DNA from: Dasypus novemcinctus | Taxonomy: Eukaryota > Chordata > Mammalia > Cingulata > Dasypodidae | NCBI RefSeq assembly: GCF_030445035.2 | Contig: NC_080673.1 | Coordinates: forward strand, 194,165,216 to 194,229,215 | DNA: 64,000 nucleotides | Direction of reading: 5' to 3' | Shown: positions 32,212 to 43,599 of the stretch, one piece after another | How positions within the stretch are numbered: the first letter of the stretch is position 1 | Layout of the letters: every line of letters begins with the position of its first letter | The notes under the pieces: generated by a model | Told to the model about the DNA's origin: nothing | The model's input: only the letters and a program-made list of their open reading frames with translations | Database searches by the model: none | Program-made: the position numbers and the translations under genes

Positions 32212-32431
32212 TGGTTTCTAAATTGTGTGAGGTGGACCCCTCAAGGTTCCAAGCAGGTGTTTCAGGGGTGACTCTGGGGGCTGCACTTAGGGAAATGGAG
32301 GCAGATAGACCTCCTGGGACCAATATCCTTCCCCTAATTGAGGCGATCCACTTTCATCTCTTCTGTATTCTGAAATTTGGAGAAGGATTTCTTTTAAAAA
32401 TAAATTCGTCTATAGAAGGTGTTTGAAAACC
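32212..32431. mobile_element. hAT-like element
   Basis: The ends CTGTGGTTTCTAAATTGTG and, reversed, CAATGGTTTTCAAACACC are similar imperfect terminal inverted repeats of the CAGTGGTTTTCAAA type used by hAT-Charlie elements. The 8-base target duplication is not evident. Confidence 0.5.
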
Positions 32432-32611
32432 ATTGAGGCTCTGCCTCCAGTTTAAACAAGACTTCCAAAATGGCTTCCTGGAAAAAAAATGTTTTCTTTT
32501 CAAGTTTCAGTTAATCAGAGGAGGTCCTGAGTTCCCCTTTCTGGAAAAATTTCAGCTAATCCAGTTTCCATTTTTTCTTTTTAATCTCTGAAAAGACTTA
32601 TTAAGGGAGTG

Positions 32612-33062
32612 TGTTGGTTTTCTATCACATTATCACAAACTTAGTGGTTTAAATAATCCAAATGTTTTATCTTATAGTTCTGCAGGTTATAACAGACACA
32701 GGTCTCACTGGACTAAAATCAAGGTGTCAGCAGAGGGTAGAGAGGAAAAGCTGTTTTCTTGCCTTTTTCAGCCTCAAGAGGTCACCCTCAGTCCTTGGCT
32801 CCTGGCCCCTTCGTCTATCTTGAAAGCCAGCAAGGGTGGTATGAGTCCTTCTCACCTCCCATCACTCGAACCTCCTTTTCTGCCTCCTGCTTCCATTTTA
32901 AGGACTTTTGTGGTTACATTGGGCTCAACTGAATAATCCAGGATAATCTTCCCATTTCAAGGGCCTTTGCTGAATCACATCTGTTACAAATGGTCACAGA
33001 GTCACAGGCACTGGGGATTAGGAAGTGGATGTCTTTGGAGGACTATTATTCCACCAACTACA
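32612..33062 (-). mobile_element. MLT1-type LTR (ERVL-MaLR)
   Basis: It starts TGTTGGTTTTCTATCACATT and ends CCACCAACTACA. In between are CACTGGACTAAAATCAAGGT, GAAAGCCAGCAAGGGTGGTA and AATAATCCAGGATAATCTTC, in the order of a reversed MLT1 LTR. No internal region. Confidence 0.88.
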
Positions 33063-33765
33063 GTGCATGATAACAGATGAAGTGTTGAGAAGTCACAGGG
33101 AGCAACTGGGAAGAAAGAGTAAAGATCCAGGAATGAGAGGAAATAGTGGCAGCTGGGCTTGAAAGAAGTGGGGGGTCTTGCCATTCAGGGTCAGAACATT
33201 GTTGAGAGATCCTAAGCACTAGAGCAAAGAGGGCTATCTCAGGTGATGTGGGGAAAGCCCATGAAGAGGGCAAGCACCCGATGGCCTCGAGATGCATGGA
33301 GAGGAGGACAGGGGATGCCTGAAAGACGTACAATTCTGGACGGGATGAGAAAGTGGTTGCAGGTGTGAGTGAGAGCATGCATCATGGGAAGGACATAATT
33401 GCATTTGGCTCAGTAACAGGGTTTTAATGGAATCCTTCAGGAGGACGTGCTTCTCCTCTCACCATCAGCAGGGAGGCCCAACCGGTAAATCATAATAACC
33501 AAAGTGCGAATGGAAAGACGAGGCCTTGGCAAAGGAGGCCTATGTGGTCACTTTAAAATTGAAAACTAATAGCAGAAGTAGAGGCTGGGATTCAAAAGAA
33601 GAGAATGTGGAAATAAAATTTATTTTGACATGAAATTGCAGATGGGAAGCAAGCCAAGCACAGGTTTCTATCTGGACAGATAGAAAAAGAAAAACCTGCT
33701 TAAATTAGGACTGCGTGCAGCTGCTTATAGGGCAGGCCCCCTGTGCAGTCAAGTGTTGTTGGAAG
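33063..33765. other. No recognised feature
   Basis: Purine-rich unique-looking DNA. The 106-codon minus-strand frame at 33058-33378 has no domain. Confidence 0.45.
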
Positions 33766-33767
33766 AG

Positions 33768-33960
33768 TATGGGCTGAACCTCAGGGCCAACACCTTCCAG
33801 CTGAGTGAACTTACTCAAGTTATTAAGTCTGTCAGGGCCTCAGTTTTCTCTTCTGAAAAATGGGGGCAATAGTATCTAATTAACAGTGCTATTATGGGCA
33901 TTAATGAGATAAGGTTAGACAACATACATAAGAGCTTATCCCCTTGTCTGACATATGACA
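33768..33960 (+). mobile_element. MIR
   Basis: CAGCTGAGTGAACTTACTCA, CAGTTTTCTCTTCTGAAAAA and GGCATTAATGAGATAAGGTT fit MIR. Confidence 0.8.
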
Positions 33961-34099
33961 CAGGATGGTTGACACATAACCAGAGTGTGGTCATGCTTCC
34001 TCATATTGCCTTGTCACTGTTCCATTCTTTCTGGGTCTCCAGTCCTATGCGTTTTCTGTACTTACATGGTCCTGTTAACAGGCTCCTTTTTTCCAGAGA

Positions 34100-34375
34100 C
34101 ATGCCTCTATAATTTTTGACATGCTGCCCCCCTGTCATCAGGTTAGATATCTAAACTTCTCAGCTTGTTATTCAAGGTCCACCACTGTTTAATGCAGCCT
34201 TCCTTTCTTATTTTATCACTCCCTGTCCCAAAGATGTTTATGTTTGACTCCAGTCCAAATGAAAATTCCCTGTTAGGATCACCCCCTGTCCCAACCCCCA
34301 CACTAAATCAGCTGGTTCCTACCTTCAGTCACATTGTGGCCTCTGCCTGGAATGCCCTCTCCCCTCTATAATTTG
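34100..34375 (+). mobile_element. L2 fragment
   Basis: TTCAAGGTCCACCACTGTTT and GCCTCTGCCTGGAATGCCCT are diagnostic L2 words. The sequence stops just after CCCTCTCCCC. Confidence 0.7.
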
Positions 34376-34734
34376 TATATTGGGTTGATGTAAGGGAAAA
34401 AGGAGGAAGGAGAGTTTTTGATGGAGACACTAAAGATAGGAGAAGCAGTTTGTGTGATGGGGGTGGAGGTCATGTCATGGGACATGCTGGTGGGAAGATG
34501 GAGGTGGCTGGCCTGGAGAAGAAAGAAAGAACAGGTTCAGAACAGGAAGAAATTACTATCCTAGAGCCTACCTGGAAAACCCTCTTGCGAGAAGGTAGTG
34601 GAGGTTGAAGGGACATGGATGAGATACAGGTGACTCGCTATTCCAAAGTCAATTGTCCAAGTAACATAGGGAGGCAGAAGAAGGCACGGGAAGCATCCAA
34701 ACTCCTTGGCATGGTAGGCAGGCTTCATGTGCCA
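34376..34734. other. Unclassified interval between two L2 pieces
   Basis: A purine-rich stretch with no family call. It lies between two L2 fragments of the same strand whose contents overlap, so the two L2 pieces are probably separate copies. Confidence 0.4.
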
Positions 34735-35180
34735 TAACATGCTCCTCTGCCTGCCTGTTCACCCAGTTTCTTTCCTCACTGCTTCCTACCCCACTCGATT
34801 TCCATTAACACACAGCTACCTTGTGACTGTCCCATGTTGTCTGGGCTTTTGCTCTACCCATGCTCTTTCCTTCTGCCTGAAATGCCTTCTCCATACTTTG
34901 TCCCCTTCTCATCCTTCAAACCCAGCACTGTCGCGTCCTCCAGGGAGCCTTACTTGCCGCTGTTTCTTCTCTTCCCCCTTTCTTCACCCTAGATATTCTC
35001 TCCTACCGCTGGGCTTCCTCTGCCCTTCCTCATACTTCTGCTGTCACAAGTATTTCATTTATTCACTTGCTTGTACCATTGCTGTCAAGTGTAGGAATGG
35101 TGGGTGACTCCTGTAAGTGGTCTGTGCCTAGCCTAGCATGTAGTAGATGCTCAGAAATATTTATTAAATCAAACTGAATA
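34735..35180 (+). mobile_element. L2, long 3' fragment
   Basis: CTTCTGCCTGAAATGCCTTC, TCTCATCCTTCAAACCCAGC, TCCAGGGAGCCTTACTTGCC, and the terminus GTAGATGCTCAGAAATATTT are in L2 order. The 126-codon frame at 34727-35107 follows this LINE; it is not intact and starts inside it. Confidence 0.85.
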
Positions 35181-35379
35181 TCTTAGGAAGATTTTCTGCC
35201 ATGGCAGGTAGGAGACCAAAACATGAAACTTTAAGGTAAAAATCTGGGTATGACGTTGTCTTTACTGCATAAAGAACATGGAGATAAATGGTGAAATGGT
35301 TGTAGTGGATAATGTTGCAGAGACGAATGGGGAAGGTTTAATAAAAATATGCAATGGCCCAGCCAATCAGAAGCGAGAA

Positions 35380-35645
35380 GTCAGGTAAAACTAACTGCTG
35401 ATGATTGTATGCAAATAAAGCTGTCTATATGATTAGGATCTAAACCACCCAATGTCCTCTCATACAGCACCCTAATACAGCACCCTAATTCAGCCGGGGA
35501 GAAATGTTGAACTGTCACCTGGAGAACAGATGACCTGACAAGCCGCCAGACACTCAGTAAACTTCGTGTGTGAGAGAAATAAACCTTGGTTGCTTTAATC
35601 CCCTGAGGTGTAAGATGTCTTTGTTATTGCAGCGTATCTCAACCC
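35380..35645 (+). mobile_element. Possible old LTR 3' end
   Basis: A sequence with GAGAAATAAACCTTGGTTGC (AATAAA signal), a GTGTAAGATGTCTTTGTTAT downstream block and a tandem duplicated CAGCACCCTAATA word. It resembles the R-U5 end of an LTR. The family is unknown. Confidence 0.4.
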
Positions 35646-36238
35646 TCATTTACTAGTATGAAAGTGAAAGCCGTAGATCTATTAAGCCATAGAGCTTGCA
35701 AAGAGGGTAAAGAAAGTAGAAAAGAGTGCCCAGAGGTGAGTCTGGGATTATGCCAACATTTACAGATTAGGTAGTGGATAAAAAGCTGGCAAAAGCCACC
35801 ATCACAGAGACAATCCTTTGGGTGAAAACTGTGCACATCTTGAATTTTTTTTTCATAAATTCATATGCAATAGGAACTGATGGTTTTTGTTTATATTGAG
35901 CTACCTCCAAGAGGAGCAGCTGGAAACTTTGGGTTTTTCTTGATCATCTCACATCTTGCAGCTGAATTTACCAAGAAACCAGTGAGAGGATGTACAGACT
36001 ACTGCACGCCATCCTTCCACTCAAAGAACAAACAAACAGAGAAGACATAACTCTTGAGCAGATGCAAAATCTCAGACATCTTTTTTTTATCTAAACAGGG
36101 GTACCCTTAAAGATTAGAAAAAGGGCAGCAGAAGAGTATTCCTGTACTGGCTGTTCTTTTGTATTTTCTTGTCCCTGTGTTCTTTGGTTTGTCTAATAAG
36201 CCCCTGGAGGAAAATAGGGTTATATCCCCATTGGCATC
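35646..36238. other. No recognised feature
   Basis: Unclassified DNA; no frame of interest. Confidence 0.45.
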
Positions 36239-36840
36239 TGGGTTAGTCAAGGATCTTCAGTGAAACAGAACCAACACATACATATATATACACATATAAA
36301 TATGCATATGCATGTATATATGTAAAAATGTGTATACGTGTGTATGCATGTGTATATATGTATATGTGTGCCTGTATATAAATGGTTATATGTATATATG
36401 TGTATTTGTGTGTATGTCTGTGTATGTGAATATATGTGTGTATGTACACATATATATGTTTCTAAATGTATATGTGTGTATGTGTGGATTGGTTCACACA
36501 GTGGCTGCGGCTGACAAGTTCTAATTCAGTAGGGCGGCTGGAGGCTGGAGATAACTCTAAGAGTGACGTTGAAGTCTTGTGTTTGAATTAGGGGTGGGCA
36601 GCAGGCTGTAAATGCTTGGAGGAGTGAATGGTGTAGTCTTGAGGCAGAATTCCTTCTGATCCCTGGAATCCCCAATACCTTTAACTGATGGATGGGCACC
36701 TCCACCTTATGGTGGGTAATCTCCTTTACTTAGTCAACTGATTGTAGATACTAATCCCACCTAAGAAATACCTCCCCAGCAACAACTAGGCCAATGTTTG
36801 ACCAATCCAGCCAAGTTGATGCTTAAAATTGACCATTGCA
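36239..36840 (+). mobile_element. MLT2-type ERVL LTR with expanded microsatellite
   Basis: It starts TGGGTTAGTCAAGGATCTTC and GTGAAACAGAACCAACAC and ends TTAAAATTGACCATTGCA, the MLT2 termini. A GGTTCACACAGTGGC block lies after the repeat. The AT/GT tract at 36275-36490 has expanded at the point where MLT2 normally carries a short TA/CA run. Confidence 0.85.
36275..36490. repeat. Alternating TA/TG purine-pyrimidine tract
   Basis: About 215 bases composed of TATA, TGTG, CATA and GTAT words. Open frames on both strands (36243-36449 and 36312-36524) encode Tyr-Ile-His and Cys-Val-Tyr strings purely from the repeat. This is a candidate Z-DNA or slippage-prone site. Confidence 0.93.
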
Positions 36841-37555
36841 GCTGCCTGAGTACCATCCCAGTGCCAGGGCGATGTGAAATATTTTCAGACATTTGTGATT
36901 CTAGTTTAAAGCTGCAGGGCCCAGGTGTATGAGGATTGGCTTTGTTTTCTGGGGTCATTCATTGTAGAAAACTTTTAGGACAGTTTTCATGCTGTCCTAA
37001 GCATTGTTTAACAGCAGCCTTTCTTCTTGTAGCGGATATCTGCAAAATGTAATTGCTTGCTTTCGGCATTGTGTTCTGTCTTTTTGAGTCTCCTGGGTTT
37101 GGGGAGAGGTTCTGCCAGAATTTTAATCTCTGCTAATTCCTTAGGTGGAGGACGCACACTAACCGTCCCCATGTTGTGTCCTCACTGTGCCAATTTTATT
37201 CTTCTGAGGATCAGCACAGAGGCATATGGCCTTCCTCAAATTTGGACAACCCCAGGCTAGCTCTGTCAAGTTAGGCTTCTATTTCATGTCACATTCCACA
37301 TCAAATGCAGGTGGCAGTGGATGATGGCACCCCAGGGATGGACCTTCCATCCCCATCACTAAGCTCCAGTGTTGTAAACAAATCTGGGGTCTTGGCTCTG
37401 CACCTTGGAGCTGGATCAGTCCTTTGTGGATAATTAACTCAAGATCCAGTTCTTAAACTTCAAGATTCAACTTCCACTGACCTGAACTAGGCAGTCTGGA
37501 AAGCTGTTTACCCTGCAGGTACCCCTGTGGTGAGAAAACCCTGCGGAGGTCTTTA
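36841..37555. other. No recognised feature
   Basis: Unclassified; no family or frame of note. Confidence 0.45.
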
Positions 37556-37559
37556 TCTA

Positions 37560-37805
37560 CACTACATTTTCTGGCTCTTGGATTTTGTTTTTCTACTTGG
37601 AATGATCTCTAATGCCTTACCTTGCCAGCCCTGCTTGTTCTTTAGCTATAATCTCAGGGATCCCCTCTTAAGAAAGCCTCCCAGGTACCTCCTCCCACCC
37701 CTATCTTACGTGGGTGTCTCTCCTCTATGCTTCCCTGGCATATTGAGTCTACTGCCGTCATCATACTTCCCACCCTTTGTTGCAAGTAGCCATCAAGAGC
37801 TGCTG
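37560..37805 (+). mobile_element. L2 fragment
   Basis: TACTTGGAATGATCTCTAAT, TAAGAAAGCCTCCCAGG and the CCACCCCTATCTTACGTGG block fit L2. L2-type 3' sequence (GGGCTCTACATAGTC...) appears again at 38030 after a MIR. Confidence 0.65.
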
Positions 37806-38025
37806 GCATATTGACTTTGGTCATGCTCTGTACCAGGACTTTAATTACAGTTTCTCAGTCACAGTTCCCAACAATTCCATACAGTGAGTATCACTGTTTT
37901 CTTCATTTTGAAGCTGAGGATCTGGAGGGTGCAGAGATTAAGTTGTTCCAGGTCACACAGTTTGCCATTGGCAGTTGGGATTCAAATCAAGACCGCCCAA
38001 ATCCACATGTGACTCCCCCATTAGA
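37806..38025 (-). mobile_element. MIR
   Basis: CAATTCCATACAGTGAGTAT, AAGCTGAGGATCTGGAGG and TTGTTCCAGGTCACACAGTT fit reversed MIR. Confidence 0.75.
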
Positions 38026-38029
38026 CTTT

Positions 38030-38200
38030 GGGCTCTACATAGTCAGCGACCATGGCACATCCATCTTTGGGTCCCAAGCACCCAGCAGAGAGGTTGAGAG
38101 CTGGTGACTTGCAGAGCTGGGAGCTCTTTGAATATGGGTCATAACTGTTTTATAGCTGATGTTTGTCAACAGCAAGGTTCTTGGCACAGAGTAATAAAAG
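38030..38200 (+). mobile_element. L2 3' UTR fragment
   Basis: GACTTTGGGCTCTACATAGT and CCCAAGCACCCAGCAGAGAG, then GGTTCTTGGCACAGAGTAAT, fit L2 or an L2-like element. It may be the same copy as 37560-37805. Confidence 0.55.
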
Positions 38201-38214
38201 CAACGAGAAGAAAC

Positions 38215-38395
38215 CATAATGGCAGCAAGCATCTTTACCACGTACCTAGCACTGTTCAAAGCATTTTACATCTACTAACATTTTTAATCTTTACAACAAC
38301 CTTATGGGGTAAGTGTCTTATCATGCCTATTTTACAAATGACAACATTGAGGCACAGGAAGGTTAAGTAATTTGCTTAAGGTCTTACATAAGATC
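38215..38395 (-). mobile_element. MIR
   Basis: GCATTTTACATCTACTAACA, CAACAACCTTATGGGGTAAG, ACATTGAGGCACAGGAAGGT and TAAGTAATTTGCTTAAGGTC are clear reversed MIR words. Confidence 0.9.
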
Positions 38396-38755
38396 TGAGC
38401 TTTGGACCAGCCTGTTTGTAGATGCTCAGTAAATGCTTGTCATGAAATAACATGTGAGTGGATTTCTGCACTTGATTGGATAACAATGTAGCTTCTACCT
38501 TATCCTCCTATATGTCCTAGAACTAAGAGCCCCTGAAGTAGAAGCTGGGGTCAAAGACCCCTTTCCCACTGTCCAGCATGGCTGTGTGGCCAAGAGGAGG
38601 TGCCCAAATGGTCCCTTCTTGTGTCTTTTAGACAAAAGGGGCAGCATCATGGCTACAGGCTATAGAAAATCGCCATTGTTTCTCACATGGGTAAGAAATA
38701 GAAACTTCTGGAGAACTCACCATAGGATACCTCCTTTCTGGTGAGAATCAAAACA
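38396..38755. other. Mostly unclassified
   Basis: The first 60 bases (GATGCTCAGTAAATGCTTGT) are an L2 or MIR terminus. The rest is unclassified. Confidence 0.45.
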
Positions 38756-38759
38756 TGGC

Positions 38760-38905
38760 ATAGGCCATAGAAATCTCAGAGAATGACCAGCTCTAGCCCC
38801 TCATTATAGAGAAGGAAAATAAGGCCCAGAGAGGAGTCGACTTGGTTAACATCATTTAGCACCTTGGGAAGTGTAAGCAGGATCCACATCTCTTCTCAGA
38901 CGAGG
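38760..38905 (-). mobile_element. MIR fragment
   Basis: CAGCTCTAGCCCCTCATTAT, then AATAAGGCCCAGAGAGGAGT parallel reversed MIR. Confidence 0.65.
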
Positions 38906-38959
38906 CCAGAGGAAAATAATTCAGTTGCAGAAAGGAAGAGAAATGCAACTAGCTCCACT

Positions 38960-39130
38960 TGGCTCTGTACATAACCTAATTTCATTTCATCTTTACACTA
39001 GCCTAGAAAAATCTGAAAGATCACATTTCAGATGAAGAAGGTGAAACTCTGAGATTGGTTTGCTCTAGGTCATGTAGCAAATATGTACTTGAACCAAGAC
39101 TTCATCTTAGGAATTTTGAAAATGTCTATT
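38960..39130 (-). mobile_element. MIR fragment
   Basis: ATTTCATTTCATCTTTACAC, TTCAGATGAAGAAGGTGAAA and GGTCATGTAGCAAATATGTA fit reversed MIR. Confidence 0.7.
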
Positions 39131-41195
39131 TTGTCTGGGATTTCTTAAATTTCCAAGGTCAAACAATTAGTTGGCGTAAGACCAACTGCTCTACCATCAC
39201 GCTAGTCACAATAAAGGAAATGACTAAAAGTGCAATTAGTTTAATGGTGCTATAACAGTAAGGATGACCCCTTTAACTTCTGGCTCTTTTTCTTTCCTTT
39301 CCTGTTTTTTTTTTTGAAGAGCTGAGCACATTGCTCCCATTTTAAAGCATGGGTAGTTGTCCATCTCAAATACATACAATTTTTTTTTAACTACATCAAG
39401 AAGGTTAGGAACCTTTATCAGAATTGCAAATGTCTCTAAAGAAGGCACAGGGGAGGGATTTAGTTTTATTGGGCACCATCCCCATTAAATGGACCAAGAG
39501 AACCTTTGCCCCTGATCACTGGAAGTTAAGGCTCTTACTGACATAGCTATACCATAGAGCATCTTCAAGAAACAAGCTGATGGGAACGTTTAGACCATGA
39601 TGATAATCTCTGAAGGGGAAGCAGGGTGTTTCGTTTTATCTTAACCTCACTGACAATCTAGTCAGTGATATTATTTCAAATCACTTAATTATCTCAGATT
39701 CCTTAGCTATCAGGAGGAAAGGATTTCACAGGCCCCTTTTTGGCAACCCATGAGGATGTTGTCAAAGACCAATTCGTTTATACCTGAAAACATTTTGCAA
39801 TCTTGGGACATTCAGATATAAAGAAAAGAGACCAATTCTCCCTCATTTATTTAACAATGAAATACCTGCTGGGTGCATGGCCTTGCACTAGACCGTGAGT
39901 CATTACCATTTTATTATTTTATGCATCTAAATTATCTTGAGAAATTTAAAATTATCTAGCTTAATGTTTGTTGGCACTCACTTGCCGAAGGGAATTCAGA
40001 ATCCCAGATGACGCCATCTCCGCCTCTCACTTTTATTCAATTACAACAGTAACCTGGATAATACAAAATCCCTTCTAAGCAATCCATCATAGCTGGCAGC
40101 CTGGACTAATTTCCTGAGCCCTATTTATCCATTTCAGTGATGTTAGGCTCATGCCAAAGAGCTGTAGGGGCACAAAAACATGGGAAAATAAATCTGTGAC
40201 TTGTCATCAATGACAAAGCTATGGACACCATCACACACACACACATTCACCCCCCCCATCACTGTGTTTTTGGGAACTGACCCCAGGACCCCATCTGCAC
40301 CCCAGGTAATGGCATATATGAGCTCTCCTGCTGGCACTGTCCCCCTCCAATACCACACGCGTGAGTGACCCGCTCCAGCGGCCCGAAAGGGTGTGGTGCG
40401 ATCTTGATTTTCGTTTTCAGACCTGCTGTTAAAAGTTGAGTGCTAACCAAGTTCTCTGGAACTATTAGTCATTCCCATGGATGTTTTTTCCACTCATATC
40501 CGAAGCCATTATCCACCAGGGAAGACCAGGCGCCGGTCCTGGGTGCCCCAGAGTCACATTACGTCTCTGGTTGCTGTTATGTAACTTCTTGAACTATGTT
40601 TGACAATGCCTTTGTTCACCCAGATACAATTTTACTTTTACTCAGGGTCTGAACAGCAGATTAAGGAGCCCTACATTTTCGGGGGTAAATTTTTACACCA
40701 GAGACTGAAGTCTTTACAATTGATTTAAAACAGACAACATTCTAAGATTGTGGTATTTGTTCCAAGACATTCTTCATCCAGCCCCTCAAGAAGACAGCAG
40801 GGTTCCAATTGCTCATCCACTTAAGGTTGTCAGGAAGGAAATAGCACATGAGAGGAAGGGAATTGTTACGTAAATTTCCATAAGATTATGGCTAGACCCT
40901 ATTACATGTCACTACTTTTCAAATATTGAAAAGAAAAAAACCACTATCATTTTGCTAGCAAGATGCAACCTGCTCTTTTATTTATCCAATTTGTGGAAGA
41001 AATCATATTTAGCTGCTTAGAAAATTGCAAGACAATCTCCAGCAAATCTTCTACTGGGTCTTAGAATGTGTGGTCTTTGGGTCTGTGGTTCATGTCTGTG
41101 CATTTTACTTGAACTCACTCTGCAGATGGATTTTGAAGTGTCTAGGGCTAGGAAGGGTGCAGGGAGACATCCTGAATTAGTGACTTCATTCACCT
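39131..41195. other. No confident feature (about 2 kb)
   Basis: Mostly unclassified. Local points are a short L2-like word near 39845, a (CA)n stub at 40231-40243, and a CpG-rich patch at 40355-40405 (CACGCGTGAG, CCGCTCCAGCGGCCCG). Small frames overlap antisense and have no domain. Confidence 0.45.
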
Positions 41196-41199
41196 ATTT

Positions 41200-41735
41200 G
41201 GATAAGTGGCCAACTTGTAGAGAGGGCATTCAATGGTAAACATTTCTACTTTTTGCCGCTATGCATCCATCTCCCCTTTCAGGTAAGTTTTCCTTCTTTT
41301 TCAAAAATCACTTTTACCAACTTCATGGTCTGGGGTATATTGCCTTTTGCCCAGAAATGCAGATCTTTTTTTGTGCTGGCCAATCAGAGTACCACATTCT
41401 CCCTGGATAAGATGATTGGTTCGGAGAAGGGCACATGAAGCAAGAAGGGCCAGTCAGATTCTTCACTGGGATTCATATATGGGAATGAGGAAACATCACT
41501 CTTCCTTCTGCTGGCATTATTTAAGTTGGGAGGCTGTGTGCCCTAATTTCTGTGTGGCCATTTTTTCAACTATGTGAAGAGAACCTGACTGAGAATGAAG
41601 CCAGCAAGAGGCAAGGAGCTGGGTGAGGAAGAGGGGGCAAAGTATTAGCCATATCATTTCAGGACTGAATTCACCCAAGCCTTGCTTGAAACCATCCAGA
41701 AAATCCACCCTTGAACTGATTTGGTTATGAGAGCC
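41200..41735 (+). mobile_element. Old LTR/MER-type repeat, unassigned, split by a younger LTR
   Basis: GGCCAATCAGAGTACCACAT, TTCTTCACTGGGATTCAT, CTGACTGAGAATGAAGCCAG and TGATTTGGTTATGAGAGCC resemble an ancient mammalian LTR whose 3' end is cut by the insertion at 41736. The family is not assigned. Confidence 0.5.
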
Positions 41736-42201
41736 TGTTTTGGTTTCCTAGGCTGCTCAAACGAATACCATGAAATGGGTTGGCTTAAACAATGTGAATT
41801 AATTAGCTTATGATTTTGAGGCTGAAAGAAAGTCCAAATCAGAGCATCATTTAAGGCGATGCTTTCTCCTTGAAGATTGTGGTATATTGGGGCTGGCTGC
41901 TGGCAATCCTTGGCTCCTCTGTCACATGGCAAGGCACATGGTAGCGTTTCTCTTCTCTTCTGGGTTGTTGATGTCCAGCCTCTTGCTTTCTGTAGCTTTC
42001 TCTCTGTCTGCCTCGATTTCACTTTCCTTATAAACGTATGCAGTTATAGGATTAACACTCATTCCAACTGAGGTGGGCTACACCTTCTTAACTGAAGTAA
42101 ACTTACAAAAAGTTCCTACTTACAATGGGTTCACATCCACAGGAATGGAATGGATTTAAGGACATGTTTTTCTGGGGTGCACTTGGCTTCAAACCACCAC
42201 A
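41736..42201 (-). mobile_element. MaLR-like solo LTR (variant A) with 5-base TSD
   Basis: Full length: it starts TGTTTTGGTTTCCTAGGCTG and ends GGCTTCAAACCACCACA, so TG...CA on both strands. It is flanked by GAGCC at 41731-41735 and 42202-42206. Reading the minus strand gives the U3-like start TGTGGTGGTTTGAAGC, CATGTGCCTTGCCATGTGAC, and TGGACTTTCTTTCAGCCTCA near the end. It has no coding region. It is the best reference copy for the family in this window. Confidence 0.93.
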
Positions 42202-42206
42202 GAGCC

Positions 42207-42375
42207 ATGTAGAGTCAATTCCATCTTTTATGAATGTGGCTAGAATCATATTTCTGTAGCTAGCAATTGAGAGAGGCCTGCCTAAAAGCTCCTCTTGCCT
42301 GCCAGGCATTTGGCTTGAAGCCTTTCCCTCTGTATCACTCCTGATCCTCATGGCATCCATAGGCATGAATGGATT
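42207..42375. other. Continuation of the split repeat or unclassified
   Basis: The sequence right of the solo LTR begins ATGTAGAGTCAATTCC; it may continue the repeat that ends at 41735, but I cannot confirm it. Confidence 0.35.
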
Positions 42376-42377
42376 TC

Positions 42378-42490
42378 CTTCCCATTTTACAGATCAGGAC
42401 CCAAAGACTCAGAGAGTTGTGAATGAGTAGGGGATCTGGCTTCACCCCCAGACTGTTTAACTCCCAAGTCTGGGTTCTCTCCACCTACTG
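42378..42490 (-). mobile_element. MIR fragment
   Basis: TTCCCATTTTACAGATCAGG and ACCCAAAGACTCAGAGAGTT, then CTCCCAAGTCTGGGTTCTCT fit reversed MIR. Confidence 0.8.
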
Positions 42491-43155
42491 GAAAGGCTTT
42501 CTACTTCATTTATCCCCACTATCTTTCAGTTTCATCTTAGGAAATCCAGCTAAGTTGGCGCATGTTGTAAACACTGAATGGACAGAAGGAGAAGGAAATG
42601 AGGCTGTCAAAGAGGGGGTGTATCTCAGAATATATGACCCTCCAAAGAGAAACAAGTCAATATTAAGTTTCTCCCTGGGACTTCTATCTGATTGCAATTT
42701 TACATGTAATTAATGAAAAGGGCAGTATTTCCTTTGTGAATTAGATTGGGACAGCTAAACAAAATCTGTCCGGAGGAGTAGTTATAAAATGAGAGGGAGA
42801 TGAAAGTATTTGGAGCTAAAAACCATTCTTGATCTCCTTCCATGTCTTGGTTAGGATAGATCAGACAATTTTCAAGGCCCCTAAGAAGTAAGAACATAAA
42901 TCAAAGCTCACTACAACTCTTAGAGAGCTTATTGGTATCTCTCTGTGCCTACTTAAGACTAGTTTTCTAGAATTTGGTAAATAAACAATCTGGAAACAGG
43001 AAATCCTAAAATGCATGTGTGAGCATACATAAACTTTAGTGTGCTCTCCAGTCTGCTGCTCAACAAAGGCCCGAGGAAACAGGCTGCAGAAATCTCCAAG
43101 TTCTGAATCTGCTAGATGTGCTAATCAATAAGCTATGTTAAAAGCAATCTACTTT
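42491..43155. other. No recognised feature
   Basis: Unclassified; overlapping sense and antisense frames at 42423-42713 carry no domain. Confidence 0.45.
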
Positions 43156-43159
43156 AGCC

Positions 43160-43405
43160 ACTTAAAAATAAGAATGATGATAGCTGTTTTCAGTGACCAT
43201 CTATTGTTTCTAGGCACTTGGTATCCATTTTTTAAAAATCCTTATAAAGACTGCTCAAGGTAGGTATCATTGCCTCCATTTCACATATTAGAAAATTAAG
43301 GCTCAGAGAGGAAAAGCTGCTTTCTTGGGGCCCCATCATGGAGGAAGCTGGGTTTCAATACAATATTTCTGATTCCAAAGCCTACAGCCTTGAAGCTTCA
43401 TCATG
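43160..43405 (-). mobile_element. MIR
   Basis: GATGATAGCTGTTTTCAGTG, TCAAGGTAGGTATCATTGCC, AAATTAAGGCTCAGAGAGGA and ATTTCTGATTCCAAAGCC fit reversed MIR. Confidence 0.85.
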
Positions 43406-43599
43406 TGGCCACTTTGCCTGTGTGTTGCCGAAGGTATTACTACCCTGCCAAGTGAATTACTGAAAACACAATTGCTATACCCAGCCTGTGTTCTGACAAG
43501 GACATCAATTGATGGGCTGACTTGAGGGTGCCAGCTGTGAATTTCACCACCCCATTGGTGCCCAGGCTGGATTATACCGCCCTGGCTGTCTGGTCAAGG

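Noticed and set aside
34727..35107. 126-codon frame with cysteine and proline
   Set aside because: It follows an L2 3' region in an arbitrary frame.
36243..36524. Tyr/Ile/His-rich and Cys/Val/Tyr-rich frames on opposite strands
   Set aside because: Pure translation of an alternating TA/TG tract.
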